Source: a virus. Taken from it: a stretch of DNA of 64,000 bases. Where the stretch lies: IMG/VR virus record IMGVR_UViG_3300045003_000080, positions 1-64,000 of that record; one strand, 5' to 3'. Of this stretch, positions 45,294 to 53,801 are shown piece by piece. The stretch's first letter is position 1. Every line of letters begins with the position of its first letter. The notes beneath the pieces are model-generated. The model was not told the origin of the DNA. It did not search any database and was given only the letters and a program-made list of their open reading frames with translations. The position numbers were made by a program, and so were the translations under genes.

Positions 45294-45611
45294 ATGTTGC
45301 AGCTCTCCTCGCTCGCGACCGCCTACGTGCGCATCCCCGTGTACGCGGATCAGCTCGGCGTCGTGGTCGACCCGTCGGCGTACACGGTGACGATGGCGTT
45401 CATCTCCGGCCCGTTGAATCCGGGTGCGGGAGATTGGAAGACGGCGTCGTGGACGACGACGGCGCAGGGCCAGCACGTCGCCCAGTGCCTCGTCGGACCC
45501 ACCGGGGGCACGATCACCCTCACGGCTGGGTTGACATACAACGTGTGGATCCAGATCGCCGCAACCCCCGAAACAGTGATCATCAACACCGGTCAGATGC
45601 AGGTGGTGTAA
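45294..45611 (+). CDS. tail-associated small protein
   Basis: A 105-residue beta-rich protein (VRIPVYADQLGVVVDPSAYT, YNVWIQIAATPETVIINTGQ) starting at ATG 45294 after GGGGGGC. Similar small proteins lie in actinophage fibre and baseplate regions. Last gene of the first structural block. Confidence 0.65.
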   Translation: MLQLSSLATAYVRIPVYADQLGVVVDPSAYTVTMAFISGPLNPGAGDWKTASWTTTAQGQHVAQCLVGPTGGTITLTAGLTYNVWIQIAATPETVIINTGQMQVV

Positions 45612-45860
45612 ACGACGGTGGCCCGGCCCTGTTTGCCCAGGACCGGGCCGGTAGTCCGTGCCACCGGTTGGACGATGCACGGACTCTAAGCGCGGCCCGG
45701 AAGGCGACACAGGCGGAGCTTAGGACGTGGTGTTCGGGTGTCGAGTCCCTAAGCACCACCATTAATCATACAGCACTGGGGCCGCTCCCACTGACGAAGG
45801 AGCGGCCCCAGGCGGTGCCCGGAGGTCTCACGTCTGGGCACCGGAAATCATACAGCACGT
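45612..45860 (-). ncRNA. tandem pair of paired stem-loops (- strand)
   Basis: Read on -, ACGTGCTGTATGAT (45847-45859) is followed by stem GGTGCCC/GGGCACC (45814-45842) and the perfect 13-bp stem CTGGGGCCGCTCC/GGAGCGGCCCCAG (45776-45811). A second AGTGCTGTATGAT (45765-45777) is followed by a GTGGTG/CACCAC stem (45727-45759), CTAAGC/GCTTAG (45686-45723) and AGTCCGTGC/GCACGGACT (45653-45685). A last hairpin GGCCCGG/CCGGGCC (45620-45649) could terminate. AATCATACAGCAC is repeated exactly. The direction opposes the flanking genes. Confidence 0.68.
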
Positions 45861-45871
45861 GGGGGTGTGTG

Positions 45872-46552
45872 ATGGACGAACCGGTGACGCTCGACGCGCT
45901 GATGCCACGTCGGCGCCTGAAGAAAAACACCGACGTCGACGAACTACCCGACCCGACCGACAAGGCTCCCCGTCCGGCCCTGGACGAGCTGGCCCGGGTG
46001 TACCGGGACGCCGAAGCCCTCGAACTGCGCGCGAAACACTACACGTACGACCAGATCAAAGACGCCCTCGACTACGACAACGTCGAACAGGCCCGCGAAG
46101 CCAGCCGGCGCGCCTCCGAACGACTGCGCCTCCTCCATGAGGACGATCAAGAGGCTGTCACCCTGGAGCTGGCCCGCTACGACGCGATGGCGCGCAAACT
46201 CCTGGAGATCCTGGAACGCAAACACTACGTGATCTCCAACAGTGGCCGTGTCGTCGAAGACCCGGAAACCGGGGCGCCCCTGATCGACTCGGTCGCGGAG
46301 ATGCAAGTCATCGACCGGCTCACCACCCTGAGCAAAGAACGCCGCAAGATCCAAGCCCTCGACAAACCCTCAACGACAAGGGTCGAAGTCCACACGGTCG
46401 ACGAGTTCGACCGGGAGATCGAGCGCCTTTTGGGAATCCTGGCCGACAACACCCGGCCCCCACGCCAACTACCCCCGGCACCGGAGCCGACGGTGACGGC
46501 TGAGCAGATCGTCGACGCGGAAGTCGTCGAAGAGGCCACCGACTCCGAATAG
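45872..46552 (+). CDS. terS: terminase small subunit
   Basis: A 226-residue protein. YTYDQIKDALDYDNVEQARE gives an HTH-like DNA-binding unit, followed by long helices with MARKLLEILERKHYV and MQVIDRLTTLSKERRKIQAL, the pattern of actinophage TerS proteins that recognise the packaging site and feed TerL. ATG 45872 or GTG 45869 may be used; GGGGG lies just before. It precedes TerL by eight bases. Confidence 0.78.
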   Translation: MDEPVTLDALMPRRRLKKNTDVDELPDPTDKAPRPALDELARVYRDAEALELRAKHYTYDQIKDALDYDNVEQAREASRRASERLRLLHEDDQEAVTLELARYDAMARKLLEILERKHYVISNSGRVVEDPETGAPLIDSVAEMQVIDRLTTLSKERRKIQALDKPSTTRVEVHTVDEFDREIERLLGILADNTRPPRQLPPAPEPTVTAEQIVDAEVVEEATDSE

Positions 46553-46560
46553 GAGGCGCG

Positions 46561-48084
46561 GTGACCGTCAACTATGGTGAACCGGACGAGTGGCGCACCT
46601 GGTCCAAAGAAGACAAAAAACTGTTCATCGAACGGTTGCGCGCGAAAGCGGCCGACCGCGACGAGCGCCCCTACTACCGGATGGCGCGGCCCAAGCAGCT
46701 GCCCCCCGACCACCCGCGCCACCACTTGCCGGACGCGAACGGGTTCTCGTGCGGCTGCGACGGGGTCGACGACGACTGGGTGATCTACCTGATCATGGCT
46801 GGTCGTGGCCTGGGCAAGACGTGGACGGGCGCGAACTGGCTGGTCGCGCAGGCGCTTCGGTTCCCGAAAACGGAGTGGGGTGTGTTCGCCCCGACGTTCG
46901 GCGACGTCCGCAAGGTGTGTATCGAAGGCACTTCCGGGATCCGGGCGGCGTTGCGCGAGGGTGAGGAGAAGCAGTACCGGCGCAACGAGCTGCAGATCGT
47001 CCTGTCCAACGACAGCGTGATCTACGGGTATTCGGCTGACCAGCCCGAGCGTGTGCGTGGCGCGAACTTGTCAGGGGCCTGGTGTGATGAAATCGGGAGT
47101 TGGCGGTATTACGAAACATGGTATGAGGGTTTAGTCCCGGCCCTGCGTATCGGCGAGAAGCCCCGGGTCCTGGCCACCACCACCCCCCGCCCCACCCGGC
47201 TGCTGCGCGACCTGATGGGCCGGGGCGACGGCACCGTCCACGTCACACGCGGATCAACCTGGGAAAACGCCGCCAACCTGTCCGGCACCGCCCTCGCTGA
47301 GCTGAAACGCCGCTACGAGGGCACCCGGCTGGGCCGACAGGAACTCGAAGGCGAACTACTCGAAGACATCGAAGGCGCCCTCTGGTCACGCAGCATGATC
47401 GACGAAGCCAGGGTGCGACAGGAAGACGTCCCCCAGCTGCTGCGCGTCGTCGTCGGCGTCGACCCGGCCGTCACCGGCTCGGAAACCAGCGACGAGACCG
47501 GGATCGTCGTCGTCGGCGAAAGCCTCGACGGCCACGCCTATGTCGTCGGCGACTACTCCGTGAAAGGCTCCCCGGACACGGCGATGCGCCGGGCGGTCGC
47601 CGCCTACCGCGAACACCAGGCCGACTGCCTGGTCGCCGAGGTCAACCAGGGCGGGGACTACATCGGGACTTTACTTCGCACTGTTGACCCGAACATCCCG
47701 TACCGGCAGGTGCGCGCCATGCGCAACAAGCAGGTGCGCGCGGAACCCGTCGCCGCACTGTACGAACAGGGCCGGGTCCACCACGTCGGGGTGTTCCCGG
47801 AACTCGAAGACCAGATGGTGACCTGGCTGCCCGGCAGCCGCCAGTCCCCGGACCGCGCCGACGCGTTGGTGTGGGCGTGTAGCGAGTTGCGCGGCCTGGG
47901 CACCGGCGACTGGCACGACGCGTACGGGATCGTCATCTGCGAGGGCTGCGACCACCGCTTCATGAGCGAACTGCACCCGCACGTGTGCCCCAGGTGCCGC
48001 ACCCGGTGGACCCAGCCCGACCCGCCACCGCCACCCCAGCAGCAGGAACCCATCGACGAGGGGAACGTGTCCTATGGCGGCTGA
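46561..48084 (+). CDS. terL: terminase large subunit with C-terminal zinc ribbon
   Basis: A 507-residue protein. ATPase: Walker A GRGLGKT at 81-87, Walker B ending in Asp176-Glu177 (GAWCDE), coupling motif LATTTPRP near 213. Nuclease: Asp301 in VGVDPAVT, then Glu in VAEVNQGGDY and Asp in SPDRADALVW. It cuts and pumps DNA into the prohead. After the nuclease an unusual tail carries CEGCDHRF and VCPRCRTRW, a four-Cys zinc ribbon, and a Pro/Gln-rich end. GGAGGCG precedes GTG 46561. Confidence 0.95.
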   Translation: MTVNYGEPDEWRTWSKEDKKLFIERLRAKAADRDERPYYRMARPKQLPPDHPRHHLPDANGFSCGCDGVDDDWVIYLIMAGRGLGKTWTGANWLVAQALRFPKTEWGVFAPTFGDVRKVCIEGTSGIRAALREGEEKQYRRNELQIVLSNDSVIYGYSADQPERVRGANLSGAWCDEIGSWRYYETWYEGLVPALRIGEKPRVLATTTPRPTRLLRDLMGRGDGTVHVTRGSTWENAANLSGTALAELKRRYEGTRLGRQELEGELLEDIEGALWSRSMIDEARVRQEDVPQLLRVVVGVDPAVTGSETSDETGIVVVGESLDGHAYVVGDYSVKGSPDTAMRRAVAAYREHQADCLVAEVNQGGDYIGTLLRTVDPNIPYRQVRAMRNKQVRAEPVAALYEQGRVHHVGVFPELEDQMVTWLPGSRQSPDRADALVWACSELRGLGTGDWHDAYGIVICEGCDHRFMSELHPHVCPRCRTRWTQPDPPPPPQQQEPIDEGNVSYGG

Positions 48085-48268
48085 CGCCCCGTACACCTGG
48101 CTGAAACTCAAGTACCGCACACAGCGCACGGTCAAGCAGAACAAGAGCACCGCGACGACCGGGGTGTCCCGAAAGACCCACACCGTCAAGCAGCCCACGC
48201 AGCCGGCACGCCCGATGATGCTCGTCGTCGACGGTGGGACGGGAAGGCGTAGGTGGGTTCGTGACTGA
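48074..48268 (+). CDS. small basic protein overlapping terL
   Basis: A 64-residue basic protein starting 11 bases before the end of terL. Thr/Lys/Arg-rich (KYRTQRTVKQNKSTATTGVS). Probably disordered and nucleic-acid-binding by charge. GAGGGGAAC precedes ATG 48074. Not recognised. Confidence 0.55.
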   Translation: MAADAPYTWLKLKYRTQRTVKQNKSTATTGVSRKTHTVKQPTQPARPMMLVVDGGTGRRRWVRD

Positions 48269-48431
48269 CCAGGTCGATCCGCTCCAGGACGGGGCGCCGA
48301 CGCCGTTGATGCAGGGCGCTGCCGTGATGCACGAGAGCTTCAAAGCCTACGTGGCTGCCGGGTTCACGGAAGCTCAGGCGATCGCGATCGTGACGCAATT
48401 ACTGATCGCCGCAATGAAGTCACAGGGCTAA
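48261..48431 (+). CDS. small conserved-type head-region protein
   Basis: A 56-residue protein (PLMQGAAVMHESFKAYVAAG, then FTEAQAIAIVTQLL). It is an amphipathic helix-turn-helix of the MHE.Y..L...GFT..QA..I... type, which is seen beside terminase or in accessory regions of many actinophages. GTG 48261 overlaps the previous gene. Function unknown. Confidence 0.65.
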   Translation: MTDQVDPLQDGAPTPLMQGAAVMHESFKAYVAAGFTEAQAIAIVTQLLIAAMKSQG

Positions 48432-48440
48432 CATTCATCT

Positions 48441-49097
48441 ATGGAACATCCGCGTGGAACGGTGGCACAGATGGTGCACGACTTCGTCGACCTGGAACGA
48501 CGCGTCAGGGAACTGGAGAACGCGATCCGGGACGGCGACGCCCGCCTGAAAGCCGCCTACACGCCCACCCCGGCCAAGGACCGCGACAGGGGCGAATACC
48601 TCGACCAGCTGAACGAGCTGTACGAGAAGCTCGCCGCCAAACGCGCCGCGATGAACCTCACTCGCACCACCGACGAAGCCGAAACAGTCGTCGAAACCAG
48701 CGTCAAGGTCAAGACGAAGCCAGCGAAGTGGGCGGACGTCACCCCGCCAGCCGAAGTGAACGAAACCTACAAGTACGACCGGCTCACCGCCTACCAGGAC
48801 CCAGGACTGTACACCGTCACCTGGGAAGACCCGGAAAGCGGCGTGAAGGTCACGTCCGTGCCGAGCCGTTCCCTCACCGACGCCCGAGCCAGCGCCAAAG
48901 CCCTGTACGAAGTCGCCCTGGCCGAACACTTCAAATCGTTCAAACCGGCCTACTGGTTCACGGTCAACGAGTTCAAGCGGCTACGCGCGCAGACCTACGC
49001 CAACCACAGCGAGTGCATGCGCGCTCTGCACTCCACCACCTCCTACGAGCGCGCGTTGGCGTGGCTGCTGAACAGGGATGTGAAACTCAAGGCATGA
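48441..49097 (+). CDS. hypothetical protein with coiled coil
   Basis: A 218-residue protein. The first 75 residues form a coiled coil (FVDLERRVRELENAIRDGDA; YLDQLNELYEKLAAKRAAMN), followed by a beta-type part and a helical end. TAACAT lies six bases before ATG 48441, so the mRNA is probably leaderless, which would give a separate promoter inside the packaging operon. Not recognised. Confidence 0.65.
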   Translation: MEHPRGTVAQMVHDFVDLERRVRELENAIRDGDARLKAAYTPTPAKDRDRGEYLDQLNELYEKLAAKRAAMNLTRTTDEAETVVETSVKVKTKPAKWADVTPPAEVNETYKYDRLTAYQDPGLYTVTWEDPESGVKVTSVPSRSLTDARASAKALYEVALAEHFKSFKPAYWFTVNEFKRLRAQTYANHSECMRALHSTTSYERALAWLLNRDVKLKA

Positions 49098-49570
49098 ACG
49101 AGCGGCCCCGGTTCGCGGACATCGAAGCGCTGCGTGTCGGGGTCGCTGCCGCCCAACGTATCCCCAAGGGCGGGGCGGAGCGGCGCCGGCTACGCGACCG
49201 GGCGGGCGTCTCGCTCGCGGACCTCGCCGAGTTGGTTGGGGTCTCCGCGCAGACGCTGCTTCGGTGGGAACGCGGCGAGCACGTCCCGGCCGTGCACGCG
49301 GTCGCCTACGCCCAGGCCCTCGACGCGCTCACCCCGCCCGAGTCGACTGAGCTGACGGCTGAGGACCGGGCGGACATCCGGGCCAAGTTCCAGGCCGGGC
49401 AGGGCTGCGCGCACTGTGGCGGCTACCACGTCCACGCCTGCCCCCGCGTCAAACGGTTCGCGTTCCACACCAACGAGGCGATCGCAGAGGTCGAGTTCTG
49501 GCCCGACGGGAAATGGCCCACCGGTTCGATCATCTGGCCCGAAGACGTCGTCGACCCGGACGACGAGTAG
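49094..49570 (+). CDS. XRE-type HTH regulator with C-terminal Cys/His site
   Basis: A 158-residue protein. Residues 32-78 (RLRDRAGVSLADLAELVGVS, then LLRWERGEHVPAV) are a clear XRE/Cro-like HTH. Near 103-115 CAHCGGYHVHAC may bind zinc. An acidic C-terminus follows. A regulator between terL and portal is unexpected and might control late transcription. It starts at an ATGA overlap. Confidence 0.78.
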   Translation: MNERPRFADIEALRVGVAAAQRIPKGGAERRRLRDRAGVSLADLAELVGVSAQTLLRWERGEHVPAVHAVAYAQALDALTPPESTELTAEDRADIRAKFQAGQGCAHCGGYHVHACPRVKRFAFHTNEAIAEVEFWPDGKWPTGSIIWPEDVVDPDDE

Positions 49571-49609
49571 CGCGGCATCGCGACAATTGAATACACGGGG
49601 GGCGACGGT

Positions 49610-52600
49610 ATGGCGGGGAATGCTCGTGCTGTGGCGCGTGCCGCCCGCGCCGTGGGAAGCGGTGTCGCGTCGGGCAACGCGCCGGGCGGTTTCGGGGGAG
49701 TAGCCAGCACGGTGGGCACCCTGGGCACCACCCAGAATCCGTCGCCCCTGATCAGCTCGTATCAGCAGTGGACACAGGGGCGCCCTTACGGGATCGGGCT
49801 GCCCCGCGACCCGGGCACGTTCTTGGCCGGCGCGTTCGGACCGTTGACGCCGATCGAGCCGGTGGGTATCGACGCCCCGGACCCGAGCACGGGGCGGCCT
49901 GAGCCGCGCAGGTATACGTATTTGCCCGGCTGGAACATGCCGGTCGGCGAACCGGGCTCCGAGGGTCTCAAGCTCGCCCCATTCGCCGCTTTGCGTTCCC
50001 TCGCCGACCAGTACAGCGTCGCCCGCGCGTGTATCAATGTTCGCAAGCAGGAGATTCTGGGCTTGGAGTGGGACATCATGCCCACCCGCGACGCCGAGAA
50101 GAAAATGCGTGGACGCCCGTCCCTACACAAGGATTTCCAGGAGCGCCGCGCCGAAGCAGTCGCTTTCTTCCAGAACCCTGACCCGGGCAAGTACCGGGGC
50201 TACTCGGCGTGGCTGTCGGCGCTGCTCGAAGACGTGTTCGTGATCGACGCCCTGACGGTCTACTTGCAGCCGACCCGTAAGAAGGGCAAGGGGCTGCTCG
50301 GCTCCGACTTGGGTGCGCTGTGCCTGATCGACGGCTCGACGGCGCGCCCCCTGCTGGATATCCAGGGTGGTACGCCTCAGCCTCCGAATCCGGCGATTCA
50401 GATTTACAACTACGGTGTGCCCAGGGTCGATCTGATGACGGCGATCGACGGCGCCGAATACAACGAGATGAAAGAATCTCTGCTGGCCGAGTACCGCTCC
50501 GACCAGGTGCTTTACCTGCCGTACACGCCACGCACCTGGACGCCTTACGGCTTTTCGCTGGTGGAGAAGGCGCTGGTGCCGATCATCGCCGGATTGCAGC
50601 GCCAGCAGTACCAGCTCGGCTACTTCTCAGAGGGTTCAATTCCAGGAGTGTTCATCAGTTCGGGTGACCCGAACGCGACCCCGAACCAACTGCGCACCTT
50701 GCAAGATGCTTTAAATGCAATGGCTGGCGACCCGATGTGGAAGCACCGCATCATCGTCATCCCAGGTGGCAGCCGCATCGAACCGATGCGCCCGACACCG
50801 CTCGCCGACGCGTTCGACGAGATTGTCATGAACCAGGTACTCATGGCTTTCGATGTGATGCCGATGGAACTCGGCATCACCCCCCAGGTCGCCGTCACAC
50901 CCAGCCCTGGTGCGGCGAACCAGATGGCGAAAGCATCCGCGCAGGTCAACCAGCGTAAAGCCCTGCGCCCCCTGCTGATGTGGCTCAAGCAGACCCTGTT
51001 CGACTACGTCCTCCAGGTCGTATGTGGACAGGATGATATGCAGTTCATGTGGGCCGGGCTCGAAGAGGGCCAGGAACGCGAATCGTTGATCGACAACCTC
51101 ATCGACCAGGTCGGCCACGGCATGATGAGCATCGACGAAGCGCGCGTCGAGATCGGGGAACAGCCCTGGGGTCTGCCCCTCACCTCCGACCCGGTGTGGG
51201 CGACACAGATGGGCGTCGTCCCACTCGGCTCGATCGACCCGCTCACCGGGCGCCCGGCCGCAATGCAACCGATGCTCCCCGGGCAGGCCGGCCAGGCCGG
51301 TGGCACGGGGGCACCCGGCATCCCAGCGCCGGGCGGCGTCAACCAGATCCAGGCAGGCAACATCGTCGCGTCGCAGAAAGAGCCGTCGCCGGCGAAACCC
51401 GTCGCCGACGCACAGGACCAGGCGCGCGCCAACCAGGCCACCGGCACCCCGTCGCACACGCAAAACGCCAACACCCCGATGAAACCGACGAATGTCAAAG
51501 CCGCGATGCGGGAACTGTCCCTGATCAAGGCCCGGCTGGAGAAAGGGCGCAGCGTCGACGGGTGGCGGTACGACTTCGTGCCCCCGCATGTCGCAGCCGA
51601 ACTGGCCGAGAACATGCAGTCGATGGACTGGGTCGAAGCGATCGGCAAAGCGCGTGCCCGGTTGGCCGGGATCGCGGACGCGGACCGGCGCGACCAGGTC
51701 GTGGCACCCATCGCGAACCGGGTCGCCTCGCGGCTCGGCGCCCTGGCGCGCGGCGTGAAGGACGGCTCCGAAAGCCGGATCGCGATGATCGACGACGGCA
51801 CGCAGGTCATGCGCGACGGTCTTCGCGAAGCGATCCTCGCCGGCGCGCGCGACGCGTTGTCGCGGCCACGCGCGCACTCGACGAAGGCCGACGATGACGA
51901 CGACGAAGCCGAACGGGACATCGACGCGATCCTGTCCGGCCCGTACGGCGACTACCTGACCGGCCTGGCCGATCAGCGCGCAGGAGACCAAACCAACTTC
52001 CTGACAGGGCTACTGCAGGATGTGCTGGTCGCCGGGCTGATCCAGGACATCCTCGACGCGCTCGGCTGGCGGTTTGACCTGTACGGCGACCAGGCGTACG
52101 AGGCGTACAACATGGGCTACGGCCTGTCACTGTTCGCCGACAATCCCGACCAGTGGATTCAATGGCAGACCACCAGCGCCCAGCCGTGTGTGCTGTGCGC
52201 GGCCCGTGACGGCAACACGTACAACGCCGACACGCTGCCCGGCTGGCCCGGCGATGGCGGATTCGGTGGCACGTCCGTGTTGTCGGCGTCGGGCACCGGG
52301 ATCTGCATGGGTGGTCCACGCTGCAAATGCATCCTGATCGCCGTCTCCGACGGTCAGGTCGCGGTCGGCACGAACACGCAGGGCGACGAGGAGCCGGGCA
52401 CGCTCGGCCGGGTGATCGCGGCAGCAGTGCGCGCCTACCAGGCCGGGACCCGTGCGTCGAAGGGTGCGCAGGAGATCACCCACCATGATCACGGCGACCA
52501 CCACACGCCGGACATCACCCACCACGTGTACGCGTACCTCGCCCGCCACTACCCGGCCAGCGAACTGGAATGGGTGAAGAAAGCGGTCTGGCGCGGCCCG

Positions 52601-52993
52601 AGCCATGTGCCACTCGAAGACATCAGCATGGCGCACCGTGAAGGCGGCGCCCGCAACCCCGACAAGGTGCGGCTGATCGCCCACGCGATCGCCGACGGGC
52701 ACAAACTCGACCCCATCGTCCTGGTAAGCGAACCCGGCCACGACCAGTATCAAATCGCCGACGGCTGGCACCGCACAGCAGCCATCAAACAGTCGGGCGG
52801 CAAGAGCGCACTCGCGTTCATCGGGAAACTGCCCGACGACTCGTTCAGCGCAGCCGCGATGGGCCGATCCAAGCTCAACAAGGGCACGGACGTGGTCGTC
52901 GACCTGCGCAGCACGACGGTGATGAGCGACGCGGACATCGCGGAGTTGGCACGCAAGATCGGCAAACGCCTGGGAGACGCATCAGGAGGCTGA
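49610..52993 (+). CDS. portal protein fused to MuF and ParB-like domains
   Basis: A 1127-residue protein. Residues about 110-530 form an HK97-type portal (LADQYSVARACINVRKQEIL, RTWTPYGFSLVEKALVPIIA, GAANQMAKASAQVNQRKALR). Near 790-905 lies a MuF-type minor head domain (GWRFDLYGDQAYEAYNMGYG, then CVLCAARDGNTYNAD, ending in CKCILIAV). Residues about 990-1075 form a ParB/sulfiredoxin-like domain (HVPLEDISMAH, LDPIVLVSE, ADGWHRTAAIKQSGGKSAL). Portal and MuF are usually separate or simply adjacent; a triple fusion is rare. The C-terminal part may enter the host with the DNA. ATG 49610 follows GGGGGGCG. Confidence 0.9.
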   Translation: MAGNARAVARAARAVGSGVASGNAPGGFGGVASTVGTLGTTQNPSPLISSYQQWTQGRPYGIGLPRDPGTFLAGAFGPLTPIEPVGIDAPDPSTGRPEPRRYTYLPGWNMPVGEPGSEGLKLAPFAALRSLADQYSVARACINVRKQEILGLEWDIMPTRDAEKKMRGRPSLHKDFQERRAEAVAFFQNPDPGKYRGYSAWLSALLEDVFVIDALTVYLQPTRKKGKGLLGSDLGALCLIDGSTARPLLDIQGGTPQPPNPAIQIYNYGVPRVDLMTAIDGAEYNEMKESLLAEYRSDQVLYLPYTPRTWTPYGFSLVEKALVPIIAGLQRQQYQLGYFSEGSIPGVFISSGDPNATPNQLRTLQDALNAMAGDPMWKHRIIVIPGGSRIEPMRPTPLADAFDEIVMNQVLMAFDVMPMELGITPQVAVTPSPGAANQMAKASAQVNQRKALRPLLMWLKQTLFDYVLQVVCGQDDMQFMWAGLEEGQERESLIDNLIDQVGHGMMSIDEARVEIGEQPWGLPLTSDPVWATQMGVVPLGSIDPLTGRPAAMQPMLPGQAGQAGGTGAPGIPAPGGVNQIQAGNIVASQKEPSPAKPVADAQDQARANQATGTPSHTQNANTPMKPTNVKAAMRELSLIKARLEKGRSVDGWRYDFVPPHVAAELAENMQSMDWVEAIGKARARLAGIADADRRDQVVAPIANRVASRLGALARGVKDGSESRIAMIDDGTQVMRDGLREAILAGARDALSRPRAHSTKADDDDDEAERDIDAILSGPYGDYLTGLADQRAGDQTNFLTGLLQDVLVAGLIQDILDALGWRFDLYGDQAYEAYNMGYGLSLFADNPDQWIQWQTTSAQPCVLCAARDGNTYNADTLPGWPGDGGFGGTSVLSASGTGICMGGPRCKCILIAVSDGQVAVGTNTQGDEEPGTLGRVIAAAVRAYQAGTRASKGAQEITHHDHGDHHTPDITHHVYAYLARHYPASELEWVKKAVWRGPSHVPLEDISMAHREGGARNPDKVRLIAHAIADGHKLDPIVLVSEPGHDQYQIADGWHRTAAIKQSGGKSALAFIGKLPDDSFSAAAMGRSKLNKGTDVVVDLRSTTVMSDADIAELARKIGKRLGDASGG

Positions 52994-52994
52994 T

Positions 52995-53792
52995 TTGTGC
53001 CTCACCTGCGGTTGCGGCTTACCGAACAGCTCCCATCATGATCCACGCCATTTCATCCTTCCGGAGCTGGTCGCGGCTGCTCAGGCAGCCGGGATCAGCC
53101 CGGAGGAAGCGGCCGACAACGTACCCCGGACGTTGCGGTCGGCGTTGGGTGATCCTGCGCACGCGTTCGCGTCCCAACTCACCCTGCCGACGATCGTATT
53201 CGACGTCGACGACACGTTGGCGTTCACCGTCGAAGCCGAACTCGTCGCCCTCAACGCCACCTTCGACGAGAACTACTCGATCAGTGATGTCACCGACTAC
53301 GACTGGGACCTGAACCTGCCGAAAAAGCAGCGCAAATGGCTCAGCGACCAGCACCAGCAGCCCGACCTGCACGAGAACCTCGCCCCCGACTGGCGGGCGA
53401 TCGACACCGCGCAGCTCGCGCAGAAACTCGGCTACCCCCTCTGGGTGGCTACCGAACGCCCACCTCAGTTGCAGCGCACCACCGTCACGTGGCTTGAACG
53501 GTGGGGTTTGCAGCCCGACGGCGTCGCCGACGTGGGGCCCGGCAACAAACCGTTGTGGATGCACAAGTGGTTCGGCCCCGACTCGCCGGCGATCCTCATC
53601 GACGACAAACCGGTAGCCGAGTACCTGATCCCCGGCCCCGGAATCGAACTGTGGGCGCCCCCGGTGTGGACGCGCCGTTTCCCACCCCAGCCGGGCGTGA
53701 CCCGGCTCGAATCCTGGCAGCAGGCCCGCGACCTGCTGATTTCGTTCTTTGATGCCCCGGCCCCCTTAGAGGCGGGCACCGTCTACTCGTAA
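52995..53792 (+). CDS. HAD-type phosphatase (nucleotidase-like) with N-terminal Cys motif
   Basis: A 265-residue protein that starts at TTG 52995, eight bases after AGGAGG, overlapping the portal stop region. CLTCGCGLPNSSHHDPRHF then ISPEEAADN is an N-terminal module found near capsid genes in actinophages. A HAD domain follows: IVFDVDDTLAFT with Asp70, Asp72 and Thr74 (DxDxT), WVATERP (motif II), and ILIDDKP (motif IV). This resembles 5'-nucleotidase/phosphatase members. A function in nucleotide or capsid maturation is unknown. Confidence 0.78.
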   Translation: MCLTCGCGLPNSSHHDPRHFILPELVAAAQAAGISPEEAADNVPRTLRSALGDPAHAFASQLTLPTIVFDVDDTLAFTVEAELVALNATFDENYSISDVTDYDWDLNLPKKQRKWLSDQHQQPDLHENLAPDWRAIDTAQLAQKLGYPLWVATERPPQLQRTTVTWLERWGLQPDGVADVGPGNKPLWMHKWFGPDSPAILIDDKPVAEYLIPGPGIELWAPPVWTRRFPPQPGVTRLESWQQARDLLISFFDAPAPLEAGTVYS

Positions 53793-53801
53793 GGGAGCTG
53801 T

